A stretch of 64,000 nt of DNA from Streptomyces shenzhenensis (GCF_003688995.1 NZ_PENI01000010.1:62001-126000), one strand, 5' to 3'. Counted from the stretch's first letter, positions 7,488-16,884 are shown. The notes: generated by a model not told the origin, from the letters alone. Numbers and translations are program-made.

Positions 7488-9158
7488 TCAGCCGCCCGTC
7501 TTCAGCAGCGCCGCCACGATCGGGCCCGCCGTGTCACCGCCGTGGCCGCCCGCCTGGACGACGCCCGCGGCCGCCAGATCCCCGCGGTACGCCGTGAACC
7601 AGCCGTTGGCCTTCTTCTGCCCGTCGACCTCCGCCGAACCCGTCTTGGCGCCGTAGTCGGGGCCGAGACCGGACATCGCCTGCGCCGCCGTGCCGTACGC
7701 GGCGGTGTACTGCATCAGCTCACGCAGCTGGGAGAGGGTGCCCGCGGACATCGTGCGGGACGCGGTGGCCAGCGTGCGGTTGTCGACCGACGGGGAGACC
7801 AGGTACGGCTGGTGGAAGACGCCCGCCTTCACCGTCGCGGCGACGGACGCCATGTTGAGCGGGTTCATGCGCACCCCGCCCTGGCCGATCAGCGAGGCCG
7901 CCATCTGCGCCGCCGACTGCACCGGCACCGAGCCGTCGAAGGTCGGGACGCCGATCGCCCAGTCGTTCCGGGACAGACCGAAGACCTGCTGGGCCTGCTT
8001 CGTCAGGTCGTCGTCCGTCAGCTCGCCCGCCTGGCTGATGAAGGCCGTGTTGCAGGAGCGCGCGAAGCTCGCCTTGAACGTGCCGCCCTTGATCTGGAAA
8101 TCGTCGTCGTTGTGGAACTTCCAGCCGCCGTACGTGAACGTCTTGGGGCAGGGGTGGGACTTGTTCGCGGAGGCCAGGTCCTTCTCGATGAGCAGCGACG
8201 ACGTGATGACCTTCATCGTGGAACCGGGGGCCAGCGAACCCTGGAGCGCCGTGTTGAAGCCGCGGCTGGTGTTGGCCACCGCGAGGATCTCACCGGTCGA
8301 GGGCCGCATCACCAAGACCGAGGCGCGCTCCGACTCGGCGACCTGCTCCTCGGCCGCGGCCTGCAGGCTCGCGCTCAGCGTCGTCCTCACCGTGCCCGGC
8401 GTGCCCTTGCCCAGTTCCAGCAGCGTCTTGTCGGACAGCTTCGCCTTCTGCGACTCCTTGCCGCGGACCACGCGCAGTTCGACGCCCGCCTTGCCGCCCG
8501 CCAGCTTGCCGTACTTCGCGCGCAGCCCGTCCAGCACCGTGCCGAGCGACGGGTACGCGGCCGTGGTCAGCTTCCCGCCGTCGCGGTCCAGCGCCGTCAC
8601 CGGCGGTGTGCCGGCCTCGCCGGTGACCAGCTTGTCGCCGTCCTTCAGATCGGGGTGCAGCACGGCGGCGTGCCAGCCGATCACCGGCTCGCCGTCGGAC
8701 GTGCCGCGCACCACCGTGAGCGCGCTGTCGTACGCCAGCGGCTTGCTGACGCCCTTGTAGGTCACCGTGGCCCGCACGGCGAACGGGACCTCGGCGCCGG
8801 TGCCGGTGCCGGGGGTGATCTTGACGTCCTTGATGTGGGCGTCCTTGGTGTAGCCGGTGAGCAGCGCGGTGGCGGCGCTCGCGTCGTCCGTGGCGGCCGC
8901 GGCCCGCGTGACCTCGCCCCGCTGCCAGGCCGTGAGGAAGCTCGTGGCGGCGGTCCGCACCTCGGCCGCGGTCAGCGGTCCGGTCTTCACCGCCTTGCGG
9001 CCCGCCGACGCCGGCCCCGTCCCGTCCTCGGCCGCCGCGCCGCCGCCGTAGAGCGCGTAGACGGCGACCCCGGCGCCGATGACGACGACGGCGCTCATCC
9101 CGCCGAGCACGGCGGGTCGGGTCTTCCGTCGCTCGGCGACGCGCCTTCTCTTGCCCAC
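7488..9158 (-). CDS. Class B penicillin-binding protein with NTF2-like domain (copy 1)
   Basis: A 556-residue peptidoglycan transpeptidase anchored by one N-terminal helix (about residues 18-37) with the bulk outside the membrane. An NTF2-like MecA_N-type domain covers roughly residues 60-165, a dimerisation region follows, and the transpeptidase domain carries S313-T-M-K316, S368-C-N370 and K505-T-G507. All three active-site motifs are intact. The GTG start has a GGAGGAA site 8 nt upstream. It forms a tandem pair with the PBP gene ending about 105 bp upstream; the two share motif context and order, so they are paralogues. The SsgA-like gene next door is convergent, consistent with a role in sporulation-related wall synthesis. 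Confidence 0.93.
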   Translation of the reverse strand: MGKRRRVAERRKTRPAVLGGMSAVVVIGAGVAVYALYGGGAAAEDGTGPASAGRKAVKTGPLTAAEVRTAATSFLTAWQRGEVTRAAAATDDASAATALLTGYTKDAHIKDVKITPGTGTGAEVPFAVRATVTYKGVSKPLAYDSALTVVRGTSDGEPVIGWHAAVLHPDLKDGDKLVTGEAGTPPVTALDRDGGKLTTAAYPSLGTVLDGLRAKYGKLAGGKAGVELRVVRGKESQKAKLSDKTLLELGKGTPGTVRTTLSASLQAAAEEQVAESERASVLVMRPSTGEILAVANTSRGFNTALQGSLAPGSTMKVITSSLLIEKDLASANKSHPCPKTFTYGGWKFHNDDDFQIKGGTFKASFARSCNTAFISQAGELTDDDLTKQAQQVFGLSRNDWAIGVPTFDGSVPVQSAAQMAASLIGQGGVRMNPLNMASVAATVKAGVFHQPYLVSPSVDNRTLATASRTMSAGTLSQLRELMQYTAAYGTAAQAMSGLGPDYGAKTGSAEVDGQKKANGWFTAYRGDLAAAGVVQAGGHGGDTAGPIVAALLKTGG

Positions 9159-9263
9159 AGCCTCAGTTCCTCCGCGAATTCCCCAGGGTCCCCGTCGCCC
9201 TCGTTGCCCCCATGCACCTCAACGACGGCTACCACCCTAGAGTCCCGTCCTGTACGGGTGACT

Positions 9264-10889
9264 TCAGCCACCTGTCCGTAGCACAGCTGCGACAATCGGT
9301 CCGGCCGCGTCGGTGCCGTGGCCGGCGTCCTGGGCCATCGCCGCCGCCGCGATGTCGTTCCGGTACCCGGTGAACCAGCTGTTGGACCTGGTCTGTCCGT
9401 CGACCTCCGCCGAGCCGGTCTTCGCGCCGATGCTGCCGCCCAGACCGGCCATCACCCCGGCCGCGGTGCCGCTGGTCGCGGTGCGGTACATCATCGCCCG
9501 CAGCTGCTGGACCGTGCCCGCGGGCAGCCCCTGCGCGCGGGCCGGTTCGCGGCCGTCGAGGGCGAGCGGCACGACGACCGGCTGACGGAACGTGCCGGTC
9601 ATCGCGGTCGCCGTCACCGACGCCAGGTTCAGCGGGCTCATCTGGACCTGGCCCTGTCCGATGAGGGCGGCCGCCATGTCCGGGCCGCCGGTGGCCGGCA
9701 CGGAGCCGTCGAAGGACGGGATGCCGGTCTGCCAGTCGTCCCGGCCGAGGCCGAAACGGTCCTCGGCCTCCTGGGTCAGCGAGTCGGTCTTCAGGTCGTC
9801 GGTGTACTTGATGAACGCCGTGTTGCAGGAGCGGGCGAAGCTCTCCGAGAGCGTCGCGTTCTGGTTCGGGGCCAGGCTCTTGAGGTTGCGGAAGGTCTGG
9901 CCCTCCCACATCGCGTCCGGGGTGCAGGGCGCGGGCCCGTTCGCCGTGGTGATCCCGTTGTCGATGAGCGTGGCCGCGCTGATGATCTTCATGGTGGAGC
10001 CGGGGGCCAGCTTGCCGAGGAAGGCCGCGTTGAAGCCGTCCTCGCGGTGGTTGGCGACCGCCAGCACCTCGCCGGTGCTCGGCCGCACCGCCGCCACCGA
10101 CGACTCCGGGTACTTCCGCACCGCCGTCTCGGCCGCGGCCTGCGCGCTCGCGCTCAGCGTCGTCCGCAGCCGGCCCGCCCGGCCCTCGGCGAGGGTGAGC
10201 AGCGGGGTGTCGGCGGCGTCCTCGGCCTCGTGCCGGATCGCCAGTTCCACTCCGGGGCTGCCGCCCGCCTTGGCGCCGTACTTGTCACGCAGCTCGTCCA
10301 GGATGGGGCCCAGGGACGGGTAGGCGTCCTTCGTCAGCACCTTGCCGTTGCGGTCCACCGCCTCGACCGGCGGGCTCGCGGACTCACCGGTCACCAGTGT
10401 GTCGCCGGGCCGCAGCTCGGGGTGGACGAGGGAGGGCTGCCAGTCGACGAGCGCGCGGTGCGTGGTCCGGCCCCGCACGATCGTCAACTCGCTCTTGTAG
10501 GCGAGCGGTTCGGACTTCCCGTCGTAGGACACCGTCGCCTTGACCGTGAACGGCACGGTGGCGCCGGTCGCCGCGCCGGGCGTGATCCGCACGCCGGTGA
10601 TGTGCGCGTCCTGCGCGTACGCCGTCAGCAGCGGCTCGGCGTCCGCCGCGTTGTCCGTGTACGAGGCCGCCGTCACCCCGCTGCCCTTCTCCCAGGCGGC
10701 GAAGAACTTCCGCGTGGTCTCCCGCACTTCGGCGGCGGTGGGCGGCCCGGTCCGCACGGGTGTGGGACCACCGCCCGACTCCCCGCCGCCGTTCACGGCG
10801 GACACGATGTTGTACGTCCCGTACCCGGCCCCTCCCACCAGCACGGCGAACGCACCGCCGACGACAGCGGCCTTGACCCCCTTGCGCAT
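9264..10889 (-). CDS. Class B penicillin-binding protein with NTF2-like domain (copy 2)
   Basis: A 541-residue paralogue of the neighbouring PBP with the same layout: a membrane anchor at about residues 5-27, a Gly-rich stalk, an NTF2-like domain, and a transpeptidase domain with S298-T-M-K301, S354-C-N356 and K490-T-G492. The start at 10889 is chosen because GGGGGAGGGG precedes it and the hydrophobic anchor begins at once; the frame stays open further upstream without homology. The pair probably arose by tandem duplication and both copies look catalytically competent. Role and membrane topology are inferred from the family. Confidence 0.93.
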   Translation of the reverse strand: MRKGVKAAVVGGAFAVLVGGAGYGTYNIVSAVNGGGESGGGPTPVRTGPPTAAEVRETTRKFFAAWEKGSGVTAASYTDNAADAEPLLTAYAQDAHITGVRITPGAATGATVPFTVKATVSYDGKSEPLAYKSELTIVRGRTTHRALVDWQPSLVHPELRPGDTLVTGESASPPVEAVDRNGKVLTKDAYPSLGPILDELRDKYGAKAGGSPGVELAIRHEAEDAADTPLLTLAEGRAGRLRTTLSASAQAAAETAVRKYPESSVAAVRPSTGEVLAVANHREDGFNAAFLGKLAPGSTMKIISAATLIDNGITTANGPAPCTPDAMWEGQTFRNLKSLAPNQNATLSESFARSCNTAFIKYTDDLKTDSLTQEAEDRFGLGRDDWQTGIPSFDGSVPATGGPDMAAALIGQGQVQMSPLNLASVTATAMTGTFRQPVVVPLALDGREPARAQGLPAGTVQQLRAMMYRTATSGTAAGVMAGLGGSIGAKTGSAEVDGQTRSNSWFTGYRNDIAAAAMAQDAGHGTDAAGPIVAAVLRTGG

Positions 10890-11016
10890 CCTGCCGAACC
10901 CCTCCCCCTGCCCCCGTGACAGTCCCCCGCACTGTAGGCGGGGCCGCGGTGCGAAGGTGAGGGATGTTGTCGGATGGTGTCCTAACGGAGACGGGGTCAC
11001 CACCCGCCGAGCGCGC

Positions 11017-12771
11017 CTAGACCCATGTATCCAGCCACATCCGCGACCGCCAGTTGTCGATCGGGATCGCCGTGCCCGTGTACAGGGGCCAGAAATAGAT
11101 GAAGTTCCAGGCGATCAGGAGGACCAGGACGCCCGCGCCCGAGGCGCCGATCACCCGGCGGGTGTCGGTGGAACCGCGTGGGCCGATGATCGCGCCGATC
11201 AGCATCGCCACCGCCAGGCACAGGAACGGCAGGAAGACGATGGCGTAGAAGAAGAAGATCGTGCGCTCCTGGTACATGAACCAGGGCAGATAGCCGGCGG
11301 CGATGGCGCAGGCGATGGCGCCCGCGCGCCAGTCGCGGCGGAACAGCCAGCGCCACAGGACGTACAGGAGGGCGAAGCAGGCCGCCCACCACAGCAGCGG
11401 CGTGCCGAGCGCCAGGACCTCGCGGGCGCACTTCTGGCCCGCGTCGGCCGGGCAGCCGTCCGTGCCGGCGGTGGGGGACTCGTAGAAGTACGAGACCGGG
11501 CGGCCCAGCACGAGCCAGCTCCAGGGGTTGGACTGGTAGGTGTGCGGCGACGACAGGCCGACGTGGAACTCGTACACCTCGTGTTCGTAGTGCCACAGGC
11601 TGCGCAGCCAGTCCGGCAGGAAGGTCCAGTGGCCGCCCTTGCCGTCGGTCGCCGCCCAGTTGCGGAAGTAGCCGCCCGAGCCGTCGGCGGGGGAGCGGAT
11701 CCAGCCGATCCAGGAGACCAGGTACACGGCGACCGCCACCGGCACCGTGGCCAGAAACGTGATGCCCGTGTCGTACTTGAGCACCGCCATGTAGGGGTGC
11801 CGCGCCCCGGCCACCTTGCGGGCGCCGACGTCCCACAGCACCGCAAGCACACAGAACGCGGCGAGGATGTAGAGGCCGTTCCACTTGGTGCCGAAGGCCA
11901 GCCCGAGCATCAGGCCGGCCGCCCAGCGCCAGGGGCGCAGGCCGAGGCGGAGCGTGTCGGCGGTGTGCGCGTCCGGGCGGACGCGGCCGTCGGCGTCGGC
12001 GGGCAGCGCTGCGGCGAGCCGCGCCCGCGACCGGTCCCGGTCGACGACCAGACAGCCGAAGGCCGCGAGGACGAAGAACATCAGCACGCCGTCCAGCAGC
12101 GCGGTGCGGCTCATCACGAAGTGCAGGCCGTCCACCGCCATCAGCGCGCCCGCCAGACAGCCGAGGAAGGTCGAGCGGAAGATCCGGCGGCCGATGCGGC
12201 ACAGCAGCAGCACGCTCAGCGTGCCCAGCAGGGCCGTCATGAACCGCCAGCCGAACGGGTCGAACCCGAAGATCAGCTCGCCCAGCCCGATGACGTACTT
12301 GCCCACCGGCGGGTGCACGACGTACGCCGCGTCCGTGGGGATGGTCAGATGCCCGCCCGACTGCAGGACCAGGTCGTTGGCGTTCTTGTCCCAGTTGACC
12401 TCGAAACCGCGGTGGACGAGCGCCCAGGCGTCCTTGGCGTAGTACGTCTCGTCGAATATCACCGCCTTCGGGCTGCCCAGGTTCCAGAACCGCATCGCGC
12501 CCGCCATCAGCGTCACCAGCAGCGGGCCGACCCAGCCCGACCAGCGGGTGATCCGCTCGGCCAGGGCCGGCGGCACGCCCAGGGCGAGCCAGAGGCGCGG
12601 ACTGGGCTCGGCGTACGGCGGCACCAGGCGGTCGCGGACGTCGCCGGCGCCACCGGCCGCGGCCGGGCCCGCCGGATAGCCGAAGCGGCGCAGCCGCTGC
12701 AGCCACGACGGACGCTGGTCGTGCGGAGCCTGGCCCTGCCGGGTGTCCATGGAGGACGCGGTACTGGTCAC
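11017..12771 (-). CDS. pmt: Dolichyl/polyprenyl-phosphate-mannose protein O-mannosyltransferase (GT39)
   Basis: A 584-residue polytopic membrane enzyme that transfers mannose from polyprenyl-phosphomannose to Ser/Thr of proteins exported through Sec. The first loop contains the family's acidic pair in IFDETYYAKDAWAL, the catalytic Asp-Glu of GT39 enzymes. About ten hydrophobic segments follow, with conserved Pro/Trp-rich loops such as NPWSWLVLGRP and a PMT C-terminal four-helix region. I chose the GTG at 12771, which gives the expected family length; the frame is open far upstream but antisense to rsmI there. Secreted lipoproteins and PBPs of this region are plausible substrates. In S. coelicolor Pmt is needed for phage phiC31 infection and affects antibiotic sensitivity. 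Confidence 0.93.
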   Translation of the reverse strand: MTSTASSMDTRQGQAPHDQRPSWLQRLRRFGYPAGPAAAGGAGDVRDRLVPPYAEPSPRLWLALGVPPALAERITRWSGWVGPLLVTLMAGAMRFWNLGSPKAVIFDETYYAKDAWALVHRGFEVNWDKNANDLVLQSGGHLTIPTDAAYVVHPPVGKYVIGLGELIFGFDPFGWRFMTALLGTLSVLLLCRIGRRIFRSTFLGCLAGALMAVDGLHFVMSRTALLDGVLMFFVLAAFGCLVVDRDRSRARLAAALPADADGRVRPDAHTADTLRLGLRPWRWAAGLMLGLAFGTKWNGLYILAAFCVLAVLWDVGARKVAGARHPYMAVLKYDTGITFLATVPVAVAVYLVSWIGWIRSPADGSGGYFRNWAATDGKGGHWTFLPDWLRSLWHYEHEVYEFHVGLSSPHTYQSNPWSWLVLGRPVSYFYESPTAGTDGCPADAGQKCAREVLALGTPLLWWAACFALLYVLWRWLFRRDWRAGAIACAIAAGYLPWFMYQERTIFFFYAIVFLPFLCLAVAMLIGAIIGPRGSTDTRRVIGASGAGVLVLLIAWNFIYFWPLYTGTAIPIDNWRSRMWLDTWV

Positions 12772-12867
12772 CGCGCCATCGTAGGGAACCCTTCTGTGCG
12801 AGTCCCGCGCATGGCCGCTACGGGGCCGGATGCGCCCCCTTCCGTCCGCCCCTGGGAGGATGGGGGC

Positions 12868-13716
12868 GTGACTGGAACCCTTGTCCTGGCGGGCACTCCC
12901 ATCGGCGACGTCGCGGACGCGCCACCGCGGCTCGCGGCGGAACTGGCGAGCGCGGACGTCGTGGCCGCCGAGGACACCCGGCGGCTGCGCCGGCTGACGC
13001 AGGCGCTGGGCGTCACCCCCAAGGGGCGCGTGGTCTCCTACTTCGAGGGCAACGAGGCGGCCCGGACGCCCGAACTGGTCGCGGAGCTGCTGGGCGGCGC
13101 GCGGGTGCTGCTGGTGACGGACGCCGGGATGCCGTCGGTCTCCGACCCCGGATACCGGCTGGTCGCCGCGTCCGTCGAGCGGGACATCCGGGTCACCGCG
13201 GTCCCGGGGCCGTCCGCCGTGCTCACCGCGCTCGCGCTGTCCGGACTGCCCGTCGACCGGTTCTGCTTCGAGGGTTTCCTGCCGCGCAAGGCGGGCGAGC
13301 GGCTGTCCCGGCTGCGGGAGGTCGCCGGGGAGCGGCGCACGCTGGTGTACTTCGAGGCGCCGCACCGCCTGGACGACACGCTCGCCGCGATGGCCGAGGT
13401 GTTCGGCGGGCAGCGGCCGGCCGCCGTCTGCCGTGAGCTGACCAAGACGTACGAGGAGGTGCGCCGCGGTCCCCTCGCCGAGCTGGCCGCGTGGGCGGCG
13501 GAGGGGGTACGGGGCGAGATCACCGTCGTCGTCCAGGGCGCGCCCGAGCCGGGTCCCGAGGATCTCGGCGCCGATGAACTCGTGCGCCGGGTCCGGGTCC
13601 GCGAGGAGGCGGGGGAGCGGCGCAAGGAGGCGATCGCGGCGGTGGCGGTCGAGGTGGGGGTGGCCAAGCGGGTGGTGTTCGACGCTGTGGTCGCATCGAA
13701 GCGCTCCGCTGGGTAG
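12868..13716 (+). CDS. rsmI: 16S rRNA (cytidine(1402)-2'-O)-methyltransferase RsmI
   Basis: A 282-residue tetrapyrrole-methylase-fold enzyme that 2'-O-methylates C1402 of 16S rRNA in the decoding centre using SAM. Diagnostic segments are GTPIGDVADAPPR at the N-terminus, AEDTRRLRRL, VTDAGMPSVSDPGYRLV and VPGPSAVLTAL. It begins with GTG at 12868 and is divergent from pmt with 96 bp between the starts, so the two promoters share this interval. The C-terminus is a typical basic helix. A long frame continues upstream of the GTG but is only the antisense shadow of pmt. Confidence 0.95.
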   Translation: MTGTLVLAGTPIGDVADAPPRLAAELASADVVAAEDTRRLRRLTQALGVTPKGRVVSYFEGNEAARTPELVAELLGGARVLLVTDAGMPSVSDPGYRLVAASVERDIRVTAVPGPSAVLTALALSGLPVDRFCFEGFLPRKAGERLSRLREVAGERRTLVYFEAPHRLDDTLAAMAEVFGGQRPAAVCRELTKTYEEVRRGPLAELAAWAAEGVRGEITVVVQGAPEPGPEDLGADELVRRVRVREEAGERRKEAIAAVAVEVGVAKRVVFDAVVASKRSAG

Positions 13717-13988
13717 GGCGGGGGTTTTCGGGGGCGCCGTCGGGGTTGGGGGTTGTTTCGGGGTGCGGGTTGTGGGGGCTGGTCGCGCCGTTCCCCGCGC
13801 CCCTTTGGGGCGTGGTTCATGTAGGGGCAAATTGTGCTTGGGGCAGGTAAAGGGCCGGCCCGGTTGTCGGGGGTGCTGCGGCAAGGGAGGGCCAAATCGG
13901 GTTCAACAGTCGGCAGGGGTGGTGCATTTGCCGTCGGTGCGGGCGTCCACTGGTGGAAGGGTCCGGCGGACGAAGAGGAGTAACTGGC
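13717..13988. other. Intergenic region with one inverted copy of the dispersed repeat
   Basis: G-rich on the plus strand. At about 13776-13811 it holds an inverted copy of the 61-bp Streptomyces repeat described at 2855-3057, with the CCCC-TTT-GGGG hairpin that could end rsmI transcription. The last 60 bp before 13989 would hold the promoter of the next gene, but I see no convincing -35/-10 pair. Confidence 0.5.
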
Positions 13989-14369
13989 ATGAGTGAGATC
14001 GCAGGGCAGACCGGCCCCCGCGGTGCGGCGACAGCCGTCGTTCACGAGTCGTATTCCTTCGCCTGCATGCGCTGCGGGCACGGCTGGGAGCAGTCGTACG
14101 AGATAGAGCACCACACGGACGCCGACGGCACCGAGTTCGTCATGTACGTAGCGAACGGGCGGATCGTTCCGTCGCCGCTGAGCCGGCCCGTGTGCCAGAA
14201 CTGCGACGGCCGCGTGGTCCGGATCATGCGGGCGGGGCAGGTCTCGTCGGTGCTCGGGGCGGCGCACGAGACCGCCGAACGGGAGCCGGACCGGCCGGCG
14301 CCGGCGTCCCCGCACCACCACTGGCACCTGTCCGATCTCCTCCATCCGTTCCAGCGCCGGGCGAGCTGA
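13989..14369 (+). CDS. Zinc-ribbon-like hypothetical protein
   Basis: A 126-residue soluble protein I cannot assign to a named family. Two CxxC pairs, CMRC near residue 31 and CQNC near residue 71, flank a beta-rich stretch and should form one zinc-ribbon site. The tail is Pro-rich and then contains HHHW, another possible metal-binding cluster. The ATG at 13989 follows GAGGAG at good spacing. Zinc ribbons of this kind occur in nucleic-acid-binding and regulatory proteins, but nothing here says which. It sits between rsmI and tatD in the same direction. Confidence 0.75.
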   Translation: MSEIAGQTGPRGAATAVVHESYSFACMRCGHGWEQSYEIEHHTDADGTEFVMYVANGRIVPSPLSRPVCQNCDGRVVRIMRAGQVSSVLGAAHETAEREPDRPAPASPHHHWHLSDLLHPFQRRAS

Positions 14370-14402
14370 CCGGCGCAGGCCGGGTGCGGCATGCCCCTTT
14401 CG

Positions 14403-14408
14403 TAGGAT
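14403..14408 (+). promoter_or_regulatory. -10-like TAGGAT, leaderless promoter candidate for tatD
   Basis: TAGGAT ends 6 nt before the ATG at 14415. No Shine-Dalgarno is seen in those 6 nt, matching a leaderless start. Confidence 0.45.
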
Positions 14409-14414
14409 CGGGGC

Positions 14415-15293
14415 ATGCCTTCGAATGCCGACAAGAACGCGGCACCGCCGCTCCCGGAGCCCCTCCGGGTGCCGGTCGCCGACTCCCACACCCATCTCGA
14501 CATGCAGTCCGGCACGGTCGAGGAGGGACTCGCCAGGGCCGCGTCGGTGGGCGTGACGACGGTCGTCCAGGTCGGCTGCGACATCAAGGGCTCCCAGTGG
14601 GCCGCGGAGACCGCCGCGGCGTACGACGGCGTCCACGCGACCGTCGCCCTGCACCCCAACGAGGCCCCGCGCATCGTCCACGGGGACCCCGACGGGTGGT
14701 CCCGGCAGGGCGCCCGCGAGGCGGGCGGCGACGCGGCCCTGGACGAGGCGCTGGCCGAGATCGACCGGCTGGCCGGGCTGCCGCAGGTGAAGGGCGTCGG
14801 CGAGACGGGACTCGACCACTTCCGCACCGGCCCCGGGGGCAAAGCGGCCCAGGAGCGGTCCTTCCGCGCCCATATCGAGATCGCCAAGCGGCACGGCAAG
14901 GCCCTGGTCATCCACGACCGGGACGCGCACGCCGACGTGCTGCGCGTCCTCAAGGAGGAGGGCGCCCCCGAGCGCACCGTCTTCCACTGCTACTCGGGCG
15001 ACGCGGCGATGGCTGACGTGTGCGCCCGCGAGGGCTACTTCATGTCCTTCGCCGGGAACGTCACCTTCAAGAACGCCCAGAACCTGCGCGACGCCCTCGC
15101 CGTCGCCCCGCTGGAACTGGTCCTGGTGGAGACGGACGCGCCGTTCCTGACCCCGGCGCCGTACCGCGGACGGCCCAACGCGCCCTACCTGGTTCCGGTG
15201 ACGGTGCGCGCGATGGCCGCCGTGCGCGGCATCGACGAGGACGCGCTGGCGACGGCCCTGGGCGCGAACACGGCCCGCGCCTTCGCCTACTGA
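14415..15293 (+). CDS. tatD: TatD family metal-dependent DNase/hydrolase
   Basis: A 292-residue TIM-barrel metallohydrolase. DSHTHLDM near residue 22 gives the first metal-binding His-x-His, GETGLDH supplies the glutamate on strand 4, VIHDRDAHAD and VFHCYSGD give later histidines, and VETDAPFLTP the terminal aspartate, all typical of TatD. Family members are 3'-5' exonucleases or DNases in repair and quality control. Length and motifs are complete. It lies upstream of the Rpf-type gene in the same direction with a 115-bp gap, in the common actinobacterial order tatD - rpf - rsmA - ispE. Confidence 0.93.
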   Translation: MPSNADKNAAPPLPEPLRVPVADSHTHLDMQSGTVEEGLARAASVGVTTVVQVGCDIKGSQWAAETAAAYDGVHATVALHPNEAPRIVHGDPDGWSRQGAREAGGDAALDEALAEIDRLAGLPQVKGVGETGLDHFRTGPGGKAAQERSFRAHIEIAKRHGKALVIHDRDAHADVLRVLKEEGAPERTVFHCYSGDAAMADVCAREGYFMSFAGNVTFKNAQNLRDALAVAPLELVLVETDAPFLTPAPYRGRPNAPYLVPVTVRAMAAVRGIDEDALATALGANTARAFAY

Positions 15294-15408
15294 GCGCAGG
15301 GCGAGTCCTCCCGACTGTCGCCAGTTGTGCCGTTTTGGAGAGTGCGGGGTGCTCCGCTAGGTTCTGGGGGCCATTTGGTCCCCTTCTGGCCCTCTGGAGC
15401 GTGTCGGT

Positions 15409-16812
15409 GTGAGCAATCCGCAGTACGAGACGTACGGGACTTATGGGACGTACGGGCCGTACGGGACGTACCTTCCCGGTCCCGCCCCGGCCCCGGCTCC
15501 GGCTCCGCCGGCGGGGTACGGCACATGGGAGGTGCCCGTCGCCGGCGGGGCGTACCGCGACACCTACCGGCCCGCCCACGAACAGCCGTTGCTGCCGCGG
15601 CAGCCGCCGAGCGGGATCGAGCCGGACCTGCGCGAGCCCGTCAGACGTGAGGCCGTCATGCGCCCCCGGTCGGACCGGCGCGCCGCGCGCCGGCGCCGGG
15701 CGCGCTACGCCCGGCGCTCGGAGCCCACGATGCGTCGGCTGGTGCCGCAGGCGCTGGTCGTCGCCTGCCTGGCCGGCGGCACCACCGCGTTCGTCGCCAA
15801 GGACAAGGCGATCGAGCTGAGCGTCGACGGGAAGTCGCGCACCCTGCACACCTTCGCCGACGACGTGACCGAACTGCTCGCCGAGGAGGGCGTGCCGGTG
15901 GGGGAGCACGACGTGGTCACGCCGGCCCGCGGCGCGGAGCTCAGCAGCGGCGACGAGATCGCGGTGCACTACGGGCGGCCCGTACGGCTCACCATCGACG
16001 GCGAGCGGCGCCAGGTGTGGACGACGGCGCGCACCGTGGACGACGCGCTCAGGGAGCTCGGGGTGCGCGCGGAGGGCGCGTATCTGTCGGCCTCGCGCGC
16101 CCAGCCCATCGGGCGCGCCGGTCTCGCCCTGGACGTGCGCACCGAACGCGCGGTGACGGTCATCGCGGACGGCCGTGCCCACATGGTCCGCACCAACGCG
16201 GCGACCGTACGCGAGGCGGTCGACCAGGCCGGGATCACCCTGCGCGGCCAGGACACCACGTCCGTGCCGCCGGGCAGCTTCCCGCGGGACGGACAGACGG
16301 TGACCGTGCTGCGGGTCACCGGCGCCAAGGAGGTACGCGAGGAGCCGATCCCGTACCAGGTGCGGCGGACCAACGACCCGACGCTGTTCCGCGGCATCGA
16401 GGTGGTCGACCGCGCCGGACAGCCGGGCGTGCGACGCGTGACCTTCCTCATGCGGACCGTCAACGGGGTCCGGCAGAAGCCCCGCCGGGAGCGGTCCGAG
16501 GTGGTCCGCGAGCCGCTGACCCAGCTCGTACGGGTGGGCATCAAGCCGCCGCCGGCCTCCGTCGAGGGCGCCGAGGGACTGAACTGGCGGGCCCTCGCGA
16601 CCTGCGAGTCCGGCGGACGGCCCGCCGCGGTGGACCCCTCGGGAACCTACGGCGGCCTCTACCAGTTCGACGGGAGCACCTGGCGCGGCCTGGGCGGCAA
16701 GGGCCGCCCGCAGGACGCCTCGGCGGCGGAACAGACGTACCGGGCCAAGAAACTGTACGTACGCCGCGGCTCGAGCCCCTGGCCCCACTGCGGATCCCGC
16801 CTGTACGGGTAG
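15409..16812 (+). CDS. Resuscitation-promoting factor-like muralytic protein (DUF348/G5/transglycosylase)
   Basis: A 467-residue wall-lytic protein resembling mycobacterial RpfB. After an unusual N-terminal tail of about 105 residues, which begins with Tyr-Gly repeats and becomes very Arg-rich, comes one hydrophobic anchor (about residues 110-125). Three DUF348 repeats follow (about 130-300), each starting with a TFADDV- or RTVDDAL-like helix, then a G5 domain (about 305-375) and a C-terminal lysozyme-like domain of about 80 residues. The catalytic glutamate is in ATCESGG. Such enzymes cleave peptidoglycan during spore germination and regrowth. The GTG start is supported by GGAG upstream; an internal ATG at 15658 would remove the Tyr-rich tail. 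The leader is too short for a c-di-AMP riboswitch. Confidence 0.9.
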   Translation: MSNPQYETYGTYGTYGPYGTYLPGPAPAPAPAPPAGYGTWEVPVAGGAYRDTYRPAHEQPLLPRQPPSGIEPDLREPVRREAVMRPRSDRRAARRRRARYARRSEPTMRRLVPQALVVACLAGGTTAFVAKDKAIELSVDGKSRTLHTFADDVTELLAEEGVPVGEHDVVTPARGAELSSGDEIAVHYGRPVRLTIDGERRQVWTTARTVDDALRELGVRAEGAYLSASRAQPIGRAGLALDVRTERAVTVIADGRAHMVRTNAATVREAVDQAGITLRGQDTTSVPPGSFPRDGQTVTVLRVTGAKEVREEPIPYQVRRTNDPTLFRGIEVVDRAGQPGVRRVTFLMRTVNGVRQKPRRERSEVVREPLTQLVRVGIKPPPASVEGAEGLNWRALATCESGGRPAAVDPSGTYGGLYQFDGSTWRGLGGKGRPQDASAAEQTYRAKKLYVRRGSSPWPHCGSRLYG

Positions 16813-16872
16813 GAGCGCCGGGCCGCAGGGTTGTCGGGTCGGGGGGTGGGGTGAGGGGGTGCCGGTGGCCCT

Positions 16873-16878
16873 TACCCT
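16873..16878 (+). promoter_or_regulatory. -10-like TACCCT, leaderless promoter candidate for rsmA-ispE
   Basis: TACCCT ends 6 nt before the GTG start of rsmA at 16885. The upstream interval is G-rich and shows no ribosome-binding site next to the start. Confidence 0.4.
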
Positions 16879-16884
16879 TGTGCC

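Noticed and set aside
10540-12867. N-terminal extension of rsmI by several hundred residues
   Set aside because: The frame is open but is antisense to a PBP gene and pmt; family homology begins at the GTG at 12868.
15294-15408. c-di-AMP (ydaO-type) riboswitch before the Rpf gene
   Set aside because: Known for some Streptomyces rpf genes, but the 115-bp gap is too short and lacks the expected motifs.
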